The notes: generated by a model from the letters alone, not told the origin. A DNA stretch of 64,000 nucleotides from Pseudomonas monteilii NBRC 103158 = DSM 14164 (GCF_000730605.1 NZ_BBIS01000033.1:1-64000), one strand, 5' to 3'. Counted from the stretch's first letter, positions 1 to 8,627 are shown. Made by a program: numbers and translations.

Positions 1-763
1 GGGCGTAGAGCAGGGTCAAGCCACTGTCGGCGTCGTTGATGTAAAGCAAGTCGGTGGAGGCATAGCCGTAGATGCTCAGCGTGCTAAGGCGTAGCCCCTT
101 GCCCTGAGGAATCAGTTCGGCCGCGCGCCATGCCAGCATGCGCGCGGCATCACTCAGGCTGCCTTCGTTGATTTGCTTGTTGCAGGCAGCGATGAAGTTG
201 AGTTTGCAGCTCAAGCGATAGTCAGCAAGTTGCTCGCGCCAGTAGGTGTCGAGTGTCGCCTTGTAGCGGGTGTGAAAGTCCAGTGCTTCTATGTGGCTTT
301 GCAAGGCTTCGGCGCGGATGTCGAGCAGTGTCGAATGATCGTAACGGGCGGGTGTGGTGCGCTGGAACAGGCCATTGAACACCTCGTACCAGGCGCCGTT
401 GTCGTAAATGGGCTGTGGGGGGAAGTGGTCGACCAGCGTGATCGGGCCATCGCCCGGCAACGTGCCGGCCCAGGGTTGCCTGAACAGCCCGCCGAAGAAG
501 TCGTTGCTGGATTCGCCTTGCCAGTTCATCAGCACCGCTTGGGTGAGGCTGACGCGCTGTACGACTTTGGCCTGGTAACTGGCGATGCCATCAGGGTGAA
601 CATGCAGCGTGACGACATCGATCAGGTCTGGGTCCTGATGTACCCCTTGGGTGGCAAGCCAGGCAGCAATTGCCCGCTTGGCCTCGCGGTCGGGTCGGGG
701 AAGGGTGGCGAGGTGGTTGCGTACGAACTGTACGCCAGCAGCATTGATGTGCGTGGTGGCCAT
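1..763 (-). CDS. Dermonecrotic-toxin-like large protein, N-terminal part (partial at left edge)
   Basis: An uninterrupted minus-strand frame runs from an ATG at 763 (preceded by GGAGAC) off the left edge, giving 254 residues beginning MATTHINAAGVQFV. No stop is reached, so only the N-terminal part is visible. The text, with segments such as HFPPQPIYDNGAWYEVFNGL, LSDAARMLAWRAAELIP and LSIYGYASTDLLYI, resembles the N-terminal region of very large Pseudomonas proteins annotated as dermonecrotic toxin domain or DUF6543 proteins, some of which end in leucine-rich repeats and NEL-type ligase domains. That assignment is from memory of the family. No signal peptide is visible. The gene lies downstream of and co-oriented with the FlhB-like gene, 81 bp away. 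A toxin or effector role is inference; the C-terminal effector part is outside the window. Confidence 0.7.
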   Translation of the reverse strand, partial: MATTHINAAGVQFVRNHLATLPRPDREAKRAIAAWLATQGVHQDPDLIDVVTLHVHPDGIASYQAKVVQRVSLTQAVLMNWQGESSNDFFGGLFRQPWAGTLPGDGPITLVDHFPPQPIYDNGAWYEVFNGLFQRTTPARYDHSTLLDIRAEALQSHIEALDFHTRYKATLDTYWREQLADYRLSCKLNFIAACNKQINEGSLSDAARMLAWRAAELIPQGKGLRLSTLSIYGYASTDLLYINDADSGLTLLYA

Positions 764-844
764 GTCGGTCTCCGTGGGGTGGGAAAACCACAGCATCGAC
801 CGGCTGATTGGCAGGGGAGTGGTAAATAGTGCTGGCCCTGAGGC

Positions 845-1183
845 TCAGCCGGGCGGGCCAGGCAGGCCTGGTAGCACCTCGGTTACGTCACGTTCGCCTG
901 TCGGTGAATCGTCGAAGCCATACGGGACTTTGCCGCGCAGTTGCCAGGCGAACGCGATGATTTCGGCGATGGTCAGGTACAAGGCCTCCGGGATCTGCTC
1001 GCCCAGCTCCAGGCGCGCCAGCAGGCGCACCAGCTCGGCATTCTCGTAGATTGGCACCTCGTGTTCACGGGCCAGGGCCAGGATGGCTTCGGCCAGCGCA
1101 TCGTCACCCTTGGCGCTGAGGGTGGGAGCCTGCTGGCCGTCGTAGCTCAGGGCAATGGCCTGGCGTGTGTGCTTCTGGCTCAT
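845..1183 (-). CDS. FlhB C-terminal-domain-like protein (EscU/YscU/FlhB family)
   Basis: This 112-residue soluble protein matches only the cytoplasmic C-terminal domain of FlhB/YscU export-switch proteins. It contains the IALSYDG..AP.LSAKG segment, the EHEVPIYENAELVRLLA segment and the LGEQIPEALYLTIAEIIAF helix. The membrane domain is absent and the NPTH autocleavage motif is not present: the protein begins around the position that follows it (KHTRQAIALSYDG). Its start overlaps the stop of the upstream FliK-like gene, so the two are translationally coupled. FliK and FlhB interact during the flagellar hook-length switch, so a linked function is plausible, but the pair sits beside ccm genes here. 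The low-complexity tail ends in GLPGPPG. Confidence 0.85.
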   Translation of the reverse strand: MSQKHTRQAIALSYDGQQAPTLSAKGDDALAEAILALAREHEVPIYENAELVRLLARLELGEQIPEALYLTIAEIIAFAWQLRGKVPYGFDDSPTGERDVTEVLPGLPGPPG

Positions 1184-2736
1184 GCGTTCTCATCCACCCA
1201 ACGTTGTTCTACCCGCGTGCGCGGGCCTTGTGGCGGCGTGCCAGGGTGGCACTCCAGGTCACCGACGTCCAGGCCACGTGCCAGCAGGCGTTCGCGTAGG
1301 GCGCCGAGCTGGGTGTCGATCAGCCTGGCGGTTTGCTCACGCTCTGCCCACAGTTGCCCGCTCAGGCGGCCTTGGCTCAGTTGCGCCTGTACCTGCACGG
1401 GGCCGAGTGGCGACAGGTCGAAGGCCAGCTCGATGCGCCACAGGGCTTGCAGCGGGTCTTGTGCTTCATGCTGGCGATCGGCTTGCTGCTGCGGAGTTTC
1501 TTCGCGCTGCAGTTTGACCTGCAACGGGATGAATTCCTGGCCGTGGCGGATCGGCACTTCGGTTTGCCAGGTGGTCTGCAGGTTGCCGTTTTCCAGCGTT
1601 CCGGTCTGTTGCAGGCTGCTCATGGCATGGCTTTGCAGGCGCGAAATTGCCGCAGCGGCAAGGCGCAGCAGTTGTTGCAGGTCGCCTTCGTCTTCCAGGG
1701 CCTTGAGCAGGCGCGAAGGCAGCGGGAACGCGCCCGGCTGCGGCCTGGGGCTGACCCGTTCGAGCATGCCCAGTGCACTGCGGGCCAGCGCCGGCATGGT
1801 CACGGCCAGGCTGGCCGGCGCAAGGTTGGCAGCGCCGGCCGGTGAGATCGAAGCCTGTGCGACCAGCCGCAGCAAATGCGCCTTCAGATCGGTGGCGACG
1901 CTGGCAGGAAAGCCACCCAGCAGTTTCGCTTCAAGGAAAGCGCCACTGTTGTTCAAGGCCTGGGCAACCGCTTTCGCATCGCCCAGCTGGCGGGCGTCTG
2001 GCAGGCTGACCAACAGGCGTTCGGCGCTGGCGCGCAGGTCGCCATCGATGCCAGGGTCTCGGTTGATCTGTTGCAGGGCGTTGAGCAGGCCGGGCAACGA
2101 AGCCTGGCGGTTCTGCTGGGTTAGCAACTGCTGTGCGATGTTGAGCTGGTCCTGCCTGCCGCTGAGTGGCACGAAACGCAGTGACTGGTCACCCTGCACC
2201 AGCGCGCTGAGCAGGCTGCCGATAGCCAGTGGGCGTGGGCTGTCCACCGTCAGGGTGGCGCCGGCCTGGGCGCTGTTGAGCAGGCTGATCAGTGCCCGGT
2301 AGGCCGCAGGCTGGCCAGCTGCCTGGGGCAGTAGCTGGTTGGTCATGACCTTGCCTTGCAGCAGGGTGCCGACGGGTACCTTGCTGGTGTCCAGGCGGGT
2401 GAGGGTGGCGACCTGGCTGGCGCTGGCCTGTTGCAGCATGATCGCCAGATGATTGCTTTCGGTCTGGCTGACGGTGACCTGGCTGCCTTGGGGCAGGGGC
2501 TGGCTGGTGCTGGCTTGCAGTTGGGTCTGAAGGCCGTTGGCCTGCATCAGCCGAAGCACCAGCTGAAAGTCGCTGCCCACCTGCCGCATCGCAACCACTT
2601 CGGCCTGTGCGGTCTCGCCAGGGGCCATCAAGCCAGGCTGCGGTTGCGTCAGGCGCAGCAGTTCGCCGGTCATACCGGCCTTCATGGCTTGGGTATTGAC
2701 TGCGGTTTGTGCAGCGAGACTATTGATTTCAGTCAT
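1180..2736 (-). CDS. Flagellar hook-length control FliK-like protein
   Basis: A protein of 518 residues from the ATG at 2736 (MTEINSLAAQ). Upstream in-frame starts exist, but the sequence before this methionine looks non-coding. The long Gln/Ala/Leu-rich N-terminal part is typical of FliK ball-and-chain proteins. The C-terminal ~100 residues (PLQVKLQREE, LWRIELAFDLSPLGPVQVQ, GQLWAEREQTARLI) match the FliK C-terminal (Flg_hook) domain. It overlaps the FlhB-like gene by 4 nt. Similar FliK/FlhB-like pairs next to ccmA are known in Pseudomonas genomes as I recall; their role relative to the true FliK is unclear to me. The palindrome TTGTATACAA at 2739-2748 abuts the start codon. Confidence 0.85.
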   Translation of the reverse strand: MTEINSLAAQTAVNTQAMKAGMTGELLRLTQPQPGLMAPGETAQAEVVAMRQVGSDFQLVLRLMQANGLQTQLQASTSQPLPQGSQVTVSQTESNHLAIMLQQASASQVATLTRLDTSKVPVGTLLQGKVMTNQLLPQAAGQPAAYRALISLLNSAQAGATLTVDSPRPLAIGSLLSALVQGDQSLRFVPLSGRQDQLNIAQQLLTQQNRQASLPGLLNALQQINRDPGIDGDLRASAERLLVSLPDARQLGDAKAVAQALNNSGAFLEAKLLGGFPASVATDLKAHLLRLVAQASISPAGAANLAPASLAVTMPALARSALGMLERVSPRPQPGAFPLPSRLLKALEDEGDLQQLLRLAAAAISRLQSHAMSSLQQTGTLENGNLQTTWQTEVPIRHGQEFIPLQVKLQREETPQQQADRQHEAQDPLQALWRIELAFDLSPLGPVQVQAQLSQGRLSGQLWAEREQTARLIDTQLGALRERLLARGLDVGDLECHPGTPPQGPRTRVEQRWVDENA

Positions 2737-2738
2737 GA

Positions 2739-2748
2739 TTGTATACAA
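2739..2748. promoter_or_regulatory. TTGTATACAA palindrome at the FliK-like start
   Basis: A perfect 10-bp palindrome two bases upstream of the ATG of the FliK-like gene. It is identical to the sites before the NCS1, gcl, GlcG-like and puuE genes. Because the target is unrelated to purine metabolism and the site abuts the start codon, its function here is uncertain. Confidence 0.4.
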
Positions 2749-2899
2749 CCTGTCGAACCCAGCCTCTTGGCAGCGCGGCGGCGCATGTAATAATGCCGAG
2801 CGCCCGTGGTTGCCAGTATAACGGCAGCGCTGGGGTCGACTTGAGACACAGGGCTTCACGCGACGCCGCGCTGAAGCCCTACAAAGATAAGGCGAAACC

Positions 2900-3532
2900 G
2901 TGACCCTTCACCTCCAAGCCGCAGGCCTAGCCTGCGAGCGCGACTGGCGCCTGCTGTTCGAGCAGCTCGATTTCAAGCTGGGTGCCGGCGACATGCTGCA
3001 GATCAGCGGCCCCAACGGCAGCGGCAAGACCAGCTTGCTGCGTCTGCTGGCCGGGCTGATGCAGCCGACGGCCGGGCAGATCCTGCTGGGCGGTAAGCCA
3101 TTGGCGGAGCAGCGCCATGCCCTGGCCAGCATCCTGTTGTGGATCGGCCACGCCGCCGGCATCAAGGACCTGCTCACCGCTGAAGAGAATCTCACCTGGC
3201 TGTGCGCCTTGCACCAGCCGGCCAGCCGCGAGGCGATCTGGGCAGCGCTGGAGGCCGTCGGCCTGCGTGGTTTCGAAGACGTACCCTGCCATACCCTTTC
3301 AGCCGGCCAGCAGCGGCGCGTGGCCTTGGCCCGGTTGCACTTGGCCTGCCCGCCGCTATGGATTCTTGACGAGCCGTTCACGGCCCTGGACAAGCAAGGC
3401 GTGGCACAGTTGGAAGCACACCTGGCGGCCCATTGCGAACAGGGCGGCACGGTGGTGCTGACCACTCACCACACGCTGGAACACAAACCCTCCGGTTACC
3501 GTGAACTGAACCTGGGGCAATGGGCGGCATGA
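2900..3532 (+). CDS. ccmA: Cytochrome c biogenesis ATP-binding export protein CcmA
   Basis: ATPase subunit of the CcmABCD complex, which releases haem-loaded CcmE for apocytochrome c maturation. The 210-residue protein starts at GTG 2900. It has the ABC signatures: Walker A GPNGSGKT at residues 37-44, the signature LSAGQQRRVALARL, and Walker B with the catalytic Glu in LWILDEPFTALD, followed by the switch His in TTHHTLE. It is the first gene of a nine-gene ccm operon and overlaps ccmB through an ATGA junction. Length is normal for the family. Confidence 0.97.
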   Translation: MTLHLQAAGLACERDWRLLFEQLDFKLGAGDMLQISGPNGSGKTSLLRLLAGLMQPTAGQILLGGKPLAEQRHALASILLWIGHAAGIKDLLTAEENLTWLCALHQPASREAIWAALEAVGLRGFEDVPCHTLSAGQQRRVALARLHLACPPLWILDEPFTALDKQGVAQLEAHLAAHCEQGGTVVLTTHHTLEHKPSGYRELNLGQWAA

Positions 3533-4197
3533 GCGTATTCGTCTTGTTGTTGCGCCGCGAAGCGCGCCTGCTGTTCCGCCGTCCGGCCGAGCTGGCCAAC
3601 CCGTTGGTGTTCTTCGCCATCGTCGTGGCGTTGTTCCCGTTGGCGGTCGGCCCGGAAAGCCAATTGTTGCAAACCTTGTCGCCTGGGCTGGTCTGGGTGG
3701 CGGCATTGCTCGCGGTGCTGTTGTCGCTGGACGGCCTGTTCCGCAGCGATTTCGAGGACGGCTCGCTGGAGCAGTGGGTGTTGTCGCCGCACCCACTGGC
3801 GCTGCTGGTGCTGGCCAAGGTGTTGGCGCACTGGATCTTTTCCGGGCTGGCGCTGGTATTGTTGGCGCCGTTGCTGGCGCTGATGCTGGGGCTGCCGAGC
3901 CATTGCCTGCCGGTGCTGCTTGGCTCGCTGCTGCTGGGTACGCCGGTACTGAGCCTGCTGGGTGCGGTGGGCGCGGCGCTGACGGTTGGCCTCAAGCGCG
4001 GTGGTTTGTTACTGGCGTTGCTGATTCTGCCGTTGTATATCCCTGTATTGATCCTGGGCAGTGGTGCGTTGCAAGCGGCGTTGCAAAATATGCCGGCAAC
4101 CGGCCACCTGCTCTGGCTTGCCAGCCTCACCGCCCTGGCCGTGACCTTGGCACCCTTTGCGATAGCGGCCGGCCTGAAAATCAGCGTTGGCGAATAA
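3529..4197 (+). CDS. ccmB: Haem exporter permease CcmB
   Basis: Integral inner-membrane subunit of the CcmABCD complex, 222 residues. The ATG at 3529 overlaps the ccmA stop (ATGA), the usual junction in this operon; an in-frame ATG nine bases upstream is less likely. The sequence starts MSVFVLLLRREARLLFRRP, followed by about six hydrophobic segments, including ELANPLVFFAIVVALFPLAV and the conserved FRSDFEDGSLEQ region. Family length is about 220. Confidence 0.96.
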   Translation: MSVFVLLLRREARLLFRRPAELANPLVFFAIVVALFPLAVGPESQLLQTLSPGLVWVAALLAVLLSLDGLFRSDFEDGSLEQWVLSPHPLALLVLAKVLAHWIFSGLALVLLAPLLALMLGLPSHCLPVLLGSLLLGTPVLSLLGAVGAALTVGLKRGGLLLALLILPLYIPVLILGSGALQAALQNMPATGHLLWLASLTALAVTLAPFAIAAGLKISVGE

Positions 4198-4243
4198 CGA
4201 GTCCCGGGCTTTCAAGCCCGGCCAATACCCTGGATGTACCCTG

Positions 4244-5011
4244 ATGAAAATAAGCTGGACGTGGTTCCACAAGCTGGGCTCCCCCAAATGGTTCTATGCC
4301 ATCAGCGGCCGCATGCTGCCATGGCTGGCCGGTGCTGCCGTGCTCCTGCTGCTGCTCGGCATCACCTGGGGCCTGGCCTTCGCCCCACAGGACTACCAGC
4401 AGGGCAACAGCTTCCGCATCATCTACATCCATGTGCCGGCGGCAATGCTGGCCCAGTCCTGCTACGTGCTGCTGGCGGTGGCCGGGGTGGTGGGGCTGGT
4501 GTGGAAAATGAAAATCGCCGATGTCGCCTTGCAATGCGCCGCGCCGATCGGCGCCTGGATGACTGCCGTGGCGCTGGTCACTGGCGCCATCTGGGGCAAG
4601 CCGACCTGGGGCAGCTGGTGGGTGTGGGATGCCCGCCTTACGTCCATGCTTATCCTGCTGTTCCTGTACTTCGGCATTATTGCGTTGGGCCAGGCGATCA
4701 GTAATCGTGACAGTGCGGCCAAGGCCTGCGCGGTGCTGGCGATTGTCGGCGTGGTTAACATCCCGATCATCAAGTATTCGGTGGAGTGGTGGAACACCCT
4801 GCACCAAGGCGCCACCTTCACCCTTACCGAAAAACCGGCGATGCCCGCCGAAATGTGGCTGCCGTTGCTGTGCACGGCGCTGGGTTTCTACTGCTTCTTC
4901 GGTGCCGTGCTGCTGTTGCGCATGCGCCTTGAAGTGCTAAAGCGCGAGGCGCGCGCCAGTTGGGTCAAGGACGAAGTGTTGAACAGCCTGGGGCGGAGGG
5001 CCGCACAATGA
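4244..5011 (+). CDS. ccmC: Haem-handling protein CcmC
   Basis: Membrane protein that presents haem to CcmE; 255 residues from ATG 4244 (MKISWTWFHKLGSPKWFY). A longer in-frame start at 4187 would add a non-conserved extension overlapping ccmB. The hallmark tryptophan-rich WWD motif is present (GKPTWGSWWVWDARLTS), with flanking histidines in the YIHVPAAMLAQ and WWNTLHQGA segments expected to ligate haem iron. It has about six membrane segments. Its stop overlaps the ccmD start by ATGA. A 7-bp-stem inverted repeat (CGGGCTT-TC-AAGCCCG) lies in the short ccmB-ccmC gap. Confidence 0.97.
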   Translation: MKISWTWFHKLGSPKWFYAISGRMLPWLAGAAVLLLLLGITWGLAFAPQDYQQGNSFRIIYIHVPAAMLAQSCYVLLAVAGVVGLVWKMKIADVALQCAAPIGAWMTAVALVTGAIWGKPTWGSWWVWDARLTSMLILLFLYFGIIALGQAISNRDSAAKACAVLAIVGVVNIPIIKYSVEWWNTLHQGATFTLTEKPAMPAEMWLPLLCTALGFYCFFGAVLLLRMRLEVLKREARASWVKDEVLNSLGRRAAQ

Positions 5012-5184
5012 GCTTTGCCACCTTTGGTGACTTTCTCGCCATGGGCCACCATGGCCTGTACGTGTGGTCGGCCTATGGCATCTGCCTGGCCGTGCTGGCG
5101 CTGAACGTTGCTGCGCCGCTGCTGGCCCGCCGTCGCTACCTGCAAGAAGAGGCGCGCCGTTTGCGCCGGGAGAACAACCAGTGA
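5008..5184 (+). CDS. ccmD: Haem exporter small subunit CcmD
   Basis: A 58-residue single-pass membrane protein that holds CcmABC and haem-CcmE together. The N-terminal MGHHGLYVWSAYG motif is diagnostic. One hydrophobic segment (GICLAVLALNVAAPLLA) is followed by a basic cytoplasmic tail rich in Arg and Glu. The ATG at 5008 overlaps the ccmC stop, and its own stop overlaps the GTG of ccmE. Confidence 0.95.
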   Translation: MSFATFGDFLAMGHHGLYVWSAYGICLAVLALNVAAPLLARRRYLQEEARRLRRENNQ

Positions 5185-5636
5185 ATCCGCAGCGCAAGAA
5201 ACGCCTGTTGCTCATCGTCGGCCTGCTGGTCGGCGTCGGGGTTGCCGTCGGCTTTGCCTTGAGCGCACTGCAGCAGAACATCAACCTGTTCTACACACCC
5301 ACCCAGATCGCCAATGGCGAAGCACCGCTGGACACCCGCATCCGCGCAGGCGGCATGGTCGAGAAAGGTTCGGTGCAGCGTTCGTCCGACTCGCTGGATG
5401 TGCGCTTCGTGGTCACCGACTTCAACAAGTCGGTACCGATCACCTACCGTGGCATCCTGCCCGACCTGTTCCGCGAAGGGCAGGGCATTGTCGCCTTGGG
5501 CAAGGTCAACGCCGACGGTGTGGTGGTGGCCGACGAAGTGCTGGCCAAGCACGATGAGAAGTACATGCCGCCCGAGGTCACCAAGGCCCTCAAGGAAAGC
5601 GGCCAGGCCGCCACGGGCGGGGAGGCCAAGCCATGA
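5181..5636 (+). CDS. ccmE: Periplasmic haem chaperone CcmE
   Basis: Membrane-anchored haem chaperone of 151 residues starting at GTG 5181. One N-terminal membrane anchor (LLLIVGLLVGVGVAVGFAL) precedes an OB-fold periplasmic domain. The covalent haem-binding histidine is H124, with the conserved tyrosine Y128 in LAKHDEKYMPPEV. The first codon overlaps the ccmD stop and the stop overlaps ccmF. The length matches other System I CcmE proteins. Confidence 0.97.
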   Translation: MNPQRKKRLLLIVGLLVGVGVAVGFALSALQQNINLFYTPTQIANGEAPLDTRIRAGGMVEKGSVQRSSDSLDVRFVVTDFNKSVPITYRGILPDLFREGQGIVALGKVNADGVVVADEVLAKHDEKYMPPEVTKALKESGQAATGGEAKP

Positions 5637-7621
5637 ACGCGGCGCTGATAATCCCCGAACTGGGCCAGCTGGCGATGATCCTGGCCATCTGCTTTGCCGC
5701 CGTACAGGCCAGTGTGCCGCTGCTCGGCGCCTGGCGTGGCGACAGCCTGTGGATGAGCCTGGCGCGGCCGGCGGCGTGGGGGCAGTTCGCCTTCCTGGCG
5801 TTTGCCTTCGCGTGTTTGACCCATGCCTTCATGACCGACAATTTCTCGGTTGCCTACGTAGCCAGCAACTCCAACAGCGCCTTGCCCTGGTACTACAAGT
5901 TCAGCGCTGTATGGGGCGCCCACGAAGGTTCCTTGCTGCTGTGGGCGCTGATTCTCGGCGGCTGGACCTTTGCCGTTTCGGTGTTCTCGCGCCAGTTGCC
6001 GCAGGTAATGCTGGCCCGCGTGCTGGCGGTGATGGGCATGATCAGCGTGGGCTTTCTCAGCTTCCTGATCATTACGTCCAACCCGTTCCAGCGCCTGCTG
6101 CCGCAGGTGCCGACCGATGGCCGTGATCTCAACCCGCTGCTGCAGGACTTTGGCCTGATCGTTCACCCGCCGATGCTGTACATGGGTTACGTGGGCTTCT
6201 CGGTGGCTTTCGCCTTCGCCATCGCTGCCTTGCTCGGCGGCCGCCTGGACGCTGCCTGGGCGCGCTGGTCACGGCCTTGGACCATCGTTGCCTGGGCCTT
6301 CCTTGGTGTGGGCATCACCCTGGGCTCGTGGTGGGCCTACTATGAGCTGGGCTGGGGTGGCTGGTGGTTCTGGGACCCGGTGGAAAACGCCTCGTTCATG
6401 CCCTGGCTGGTAGGCACCGCGCTGATCCACTCGCTGGCAGTGACCGAAAAACGCGGTGTATTCAAGAGCTGGACCGTGCTGCTGGCCATTGCCGCGTTCT
6501 CGCTGAGCCTGTTGGGGACCTTCCTGGTGCGTTCCGGTGTGCTGACTTCGGTGCACGCCTTTGCCGCCGACCCGTCGCGGGGCATTTTCATCCTGATCTT
6601 CCTGCTGTTCGTGGTCGGTGGTTCGCTCACCCTGTTCGCCCTGCGTGCCCCGGTGGTCAAGAGCCAGGTCGGCTTCGCCCTGTGGTCGCGCGAAACGCTG
6701 CTGCTGGCCAACAACCTGGTGCTGGTGGTGGCCGCGTCGATGATTCTGCTGGGCACCTTGTACCCGCTGGTGCTCGATGCCCTGACCGGGGCCAAGCTGT
6801 CGGTCGGCCCGCCGTACTTCGATGCCTTGTTCCTGCCGCTGATGGCGCTGTTGATGGTGGTGCTGAGCGTGGGCGTGGTGGTGCGCTGGAAGGACACCCC
6901 CGGCAAATGGCTGGCCAGCATGATGACCCCGGTGCTGATCGGCAGCGCCATCCTGGCCCCGGTGGCCGGCTTTATCGTCGACGACTTCGACTGGCCGACC
7001 CTGACCGCCTTTGCCCTGGCCGCCTGGGTAGTGCTCGGCGGGCTGCGCGACATTCTCGACAAGACCCGCCACAAAGGCCTGCTCAAGGGCCTGCCCGGCC
7101 TGGGCCGCAGCTACTGGGGCATGCAGCTGGCCCACCTGGGCCTGGCGGTGTGTGCGTTGGGTGTGGTGCTGTCGAGCAACAACAGCGCCGAACGCGACCT
7201 GCGCATGGCCCCGGGCGAAAGCGTCGAGCTGGGCGGTTACCACTTCCTGTTCCAGGGCGCCAAGCACTTCGAAGGGCCGAACTTCATCTCTGACAAGGGC
7301 ACCGTGGTGGTCAGCCGTGATGGCCGTGAAATCACCACCCTGCACCCGGAGAAGCGCCTGTACACCGTGCAGCAATCGATGATGACCGAAGCCGGCATCG
7401 ATGCAGGCTTTACCCGCGACCTGTACGTCGCCCTGGGCGAGCCGCTGGAGAACGGCGCGTGGGCCGTGCGCGTACATATCAAACCTTACGTTCGCTGGAT
7501 CTGGCTGGGCGGTCTGCTGACTGGCCTGGGTGGGTTGCTGGCGGCCCTCGACCGGCGTTACCGCGTCAAGGTCAAGACCCGGGTGCGTGATGCCCTGGGC
7601 GTGTCTGGAGCAGCTGCATGA
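5633..7621 (+). CDS. ccmF: Haem lyase subunit CcmF
   Basis: Large polytopic membrane subunit of the holocytochrome c synthase, 662 residues. It attaches haem from CcmE to the CxxCH motif of apocytochromes together with CcmH and CcmI. The WWD motif is visible in GWGGWWFWDPVENASFMPWL, and conserved histidines lie in GAHEGSLLLW, IVHPPMLYMGY and ALIHSLAVTEKR. About 14-15 hydrophobic segments are visible with a periplasmic domain near the C-terminus. The ATG overlaps the ccmE stop. Confidence 0.98.
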   Translation: MNAALIIPELGQLAMILAICFAAVQASVPLLGAWRGDSLWMSLARPAAWGQFAFLAFAFACLTHAFMTDNFSVAYVASNSNSALPWYYKFSAVWGAHEGSLLLWALILGGWTFAVSVFSRQLPQVMLARVLAVMGMISVGFLSFLIITSNPFQRLLPQVPTDGRDLNPLLQDFGLIVHPPMLYMGYVGFSVAFAFAIAALLGGRLDAAWARWSRPWTIVAWAFLGVGITLGSWWAYYELGWGGWWFWDPVENASFMPWLVGTALIHSLAVTEKRGVFKSWTVLLAIAAFSLSLLGTFLVRSGVLTSVHAFAADPSRGIFILIFLLFVVGGSLTLFALRAPVVKSQVGFALWSRETLLLANNLVLVVAASMILLGTLYPLVLDALTGAKLSVGPPYFDALFLPLMALLMVVLSVGVVVRWKDTPGKWLASMMTPVLIGSAILAPVAGFIVDDFDWPTLTAFALAAWVVLGGLRDILDKTRHKGLLKGLPGLGRSYWGMQLAHLGLAVCALGVVLSSNNSAERDLRMAPGESVELGGYHFLFQGAKHFEGPNFISDKGTVVVSRDGREITTLHPEKRLYTVQQSMMTEAGIDAGFTRDLYVALGEPLENGAWAVRVHIKPYVRWIWLGGLLTGLGGLLAALDRRYRVKVKTRVRDALGVSGAAA

Positions 7622-8154
7622 AGCGTTGGATCATGGTAGTCCCCCTGGCAGTGTTCCTGCTGGTGGCGGTGTTCCTCTACAAAGGGCTGTTCCTCAAGCC
7701 CGACGAGCTGCCCTCGGCAATGATCGGCAAACCGTTCCCGGCGTTTTCGCTGGCCTCGACCCAGGGCGACCGTACCCTGACCCAGGCCGACTTGCAGGGC
7801 CGCCCGGCGCTGGTCAACGTGTGGGCCACCTGGTGCCCGTCGTGCAAGGTCGAGCACCCCTACCTTAACCAGCTGGCACAGCAGGGCGTGGTGATTCACG
7901 GGGTCAACTACAAGGACGACAATGCCGCCGCGCAAAAATGGCTGGCTGAGTTCCACAACCCTTATCAGCTGGATATCCGCGACGAGCAGGGCAGCCTGGG
8001 CGTGGACCTGGGCGTGTACGGCGCGCCGGAAACCTTCCTGATCGACGCCAAAGGCATCATTCGCTACAAACACGTGGGCATTGTCGATGCCACGGTGTGG
8101 CGCGAACAGCTGGCCCCGCTTTACCAGGGCCTGGTCGATGAGGCCAAACCATGA
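7618..8154 (+). CDS. ccmG: Thiol:disulfide interchange protein CcmG/DsbE
   Basis: Membrane-tethered periplasmic thioredoxin-fold reductant of 178 residues that keeps apocytochrome cysteines reduced before haem attachment. One N-terminal membrane anchor is followed by the active site WATWCPSCKVEHP, with cysteines C73 and C76. The cis-proline segment GAPETFLIDAKG and the GVNYKDD acidic region are typical of CcmG. The ATG overlaps the ccmF stop and the stop overlaps ccmH. Confidence 0.97.
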   Translation: MKRWIMVVPLAVFLLVAVFLYKGLFLKPDELPSAMIGKPFPAFSLASTQGDRTLTQADLQGRPALVNVWATWCPSCKVEHPYLNQLAQQGVVIHGVNYKDDNAAAQKWLAEFHNPYQLDIRDEQGSLGVDLGVYGAPETFLIDAKGIIRYKHVGIVDATVWREQLAPLYQGLVDEAKP

Positions 8155-8627
8155 GGCGTTGGCTGGCGGCTCTCGTGCTGGGCATGAGCCTGGCCGGCGT
8201 GGCCAAGGCGGCCATCGACACCTACCAGTTCCGCGACGAGGCCGAGCGCGAGCGCTACCAGCAACTGACCAAGGAGCTGCGCTGCCCCAAGTGCCAGAAC
8301 CAGGACATCGCCGATTCCAATGCGCCGATTGCCGCCGACCTGCGCCGGGAAATCTTCCGCATGCTCGGCGAGGGTAAGAGCAACCAGCAGATCGTCGACT
8401 TCATGGTCGACCGCTATGGCGACTTCGTGCGCTATAAGCCGGCGCTCAGCGGGCGCACCTGGCTGCTGTGGTTCGGCCCGGGGATTTTGCTGGCCGGCGG
8501 TTTCGTGGTGTTGGCGGTGATCGTGCGCCGGCGCCGCAGTACGGCTGTGCAGAGCGGCAATGAATTGTCTGCCGAAGAACGCGAGCGTCTCGCCAAACTG
8601 CTGGAAAAAGAACAGACCCATGATTGA
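8151..8627 (+). CDS. ccmH: Cytochrome c maturation thioredoxin-like protein CcmH
   Basis: Small periplasmic redox partner of 158 residues. A signal or anchor sequence is followed by the active-site motif LRCPKCQNQDIADSNAP (C45 and C48), the CcmH/CcmL hallmark. A second membrane segment (LLWFGPGILLAGGFVVLAVIV) lies near the C-terminus. The pathway uses this dithiol to resolve disulfides on apocytochrome c. Its stop overlaps the ccmI start, so the two functions that are fused in E. coli CcmH are separate genes here, as is usual in Pseudomonas. Confidence 0.96.
   Translation: MRRWLAALVLGMSLAGVAKAAIDTYQFRDEAERERYQQLTKELRCPKCQNQDIADSNAPIAADLRREIFRMLGEGKSNQQIVDFMVDRYGDFVRYKPALSGRTWLLWFGPGILLAGGFVVLAVIVRRRRSTAVQSGNELSAEERERLAKLLEKEQTHD

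Noticed and set aside
173..829. Plus-strand frame of 218 codons at the left edge
   Set aside because: It is antisense to the minus-strand toxin-like frame, which has a good start, ribosome-binding site and recognisable family text.
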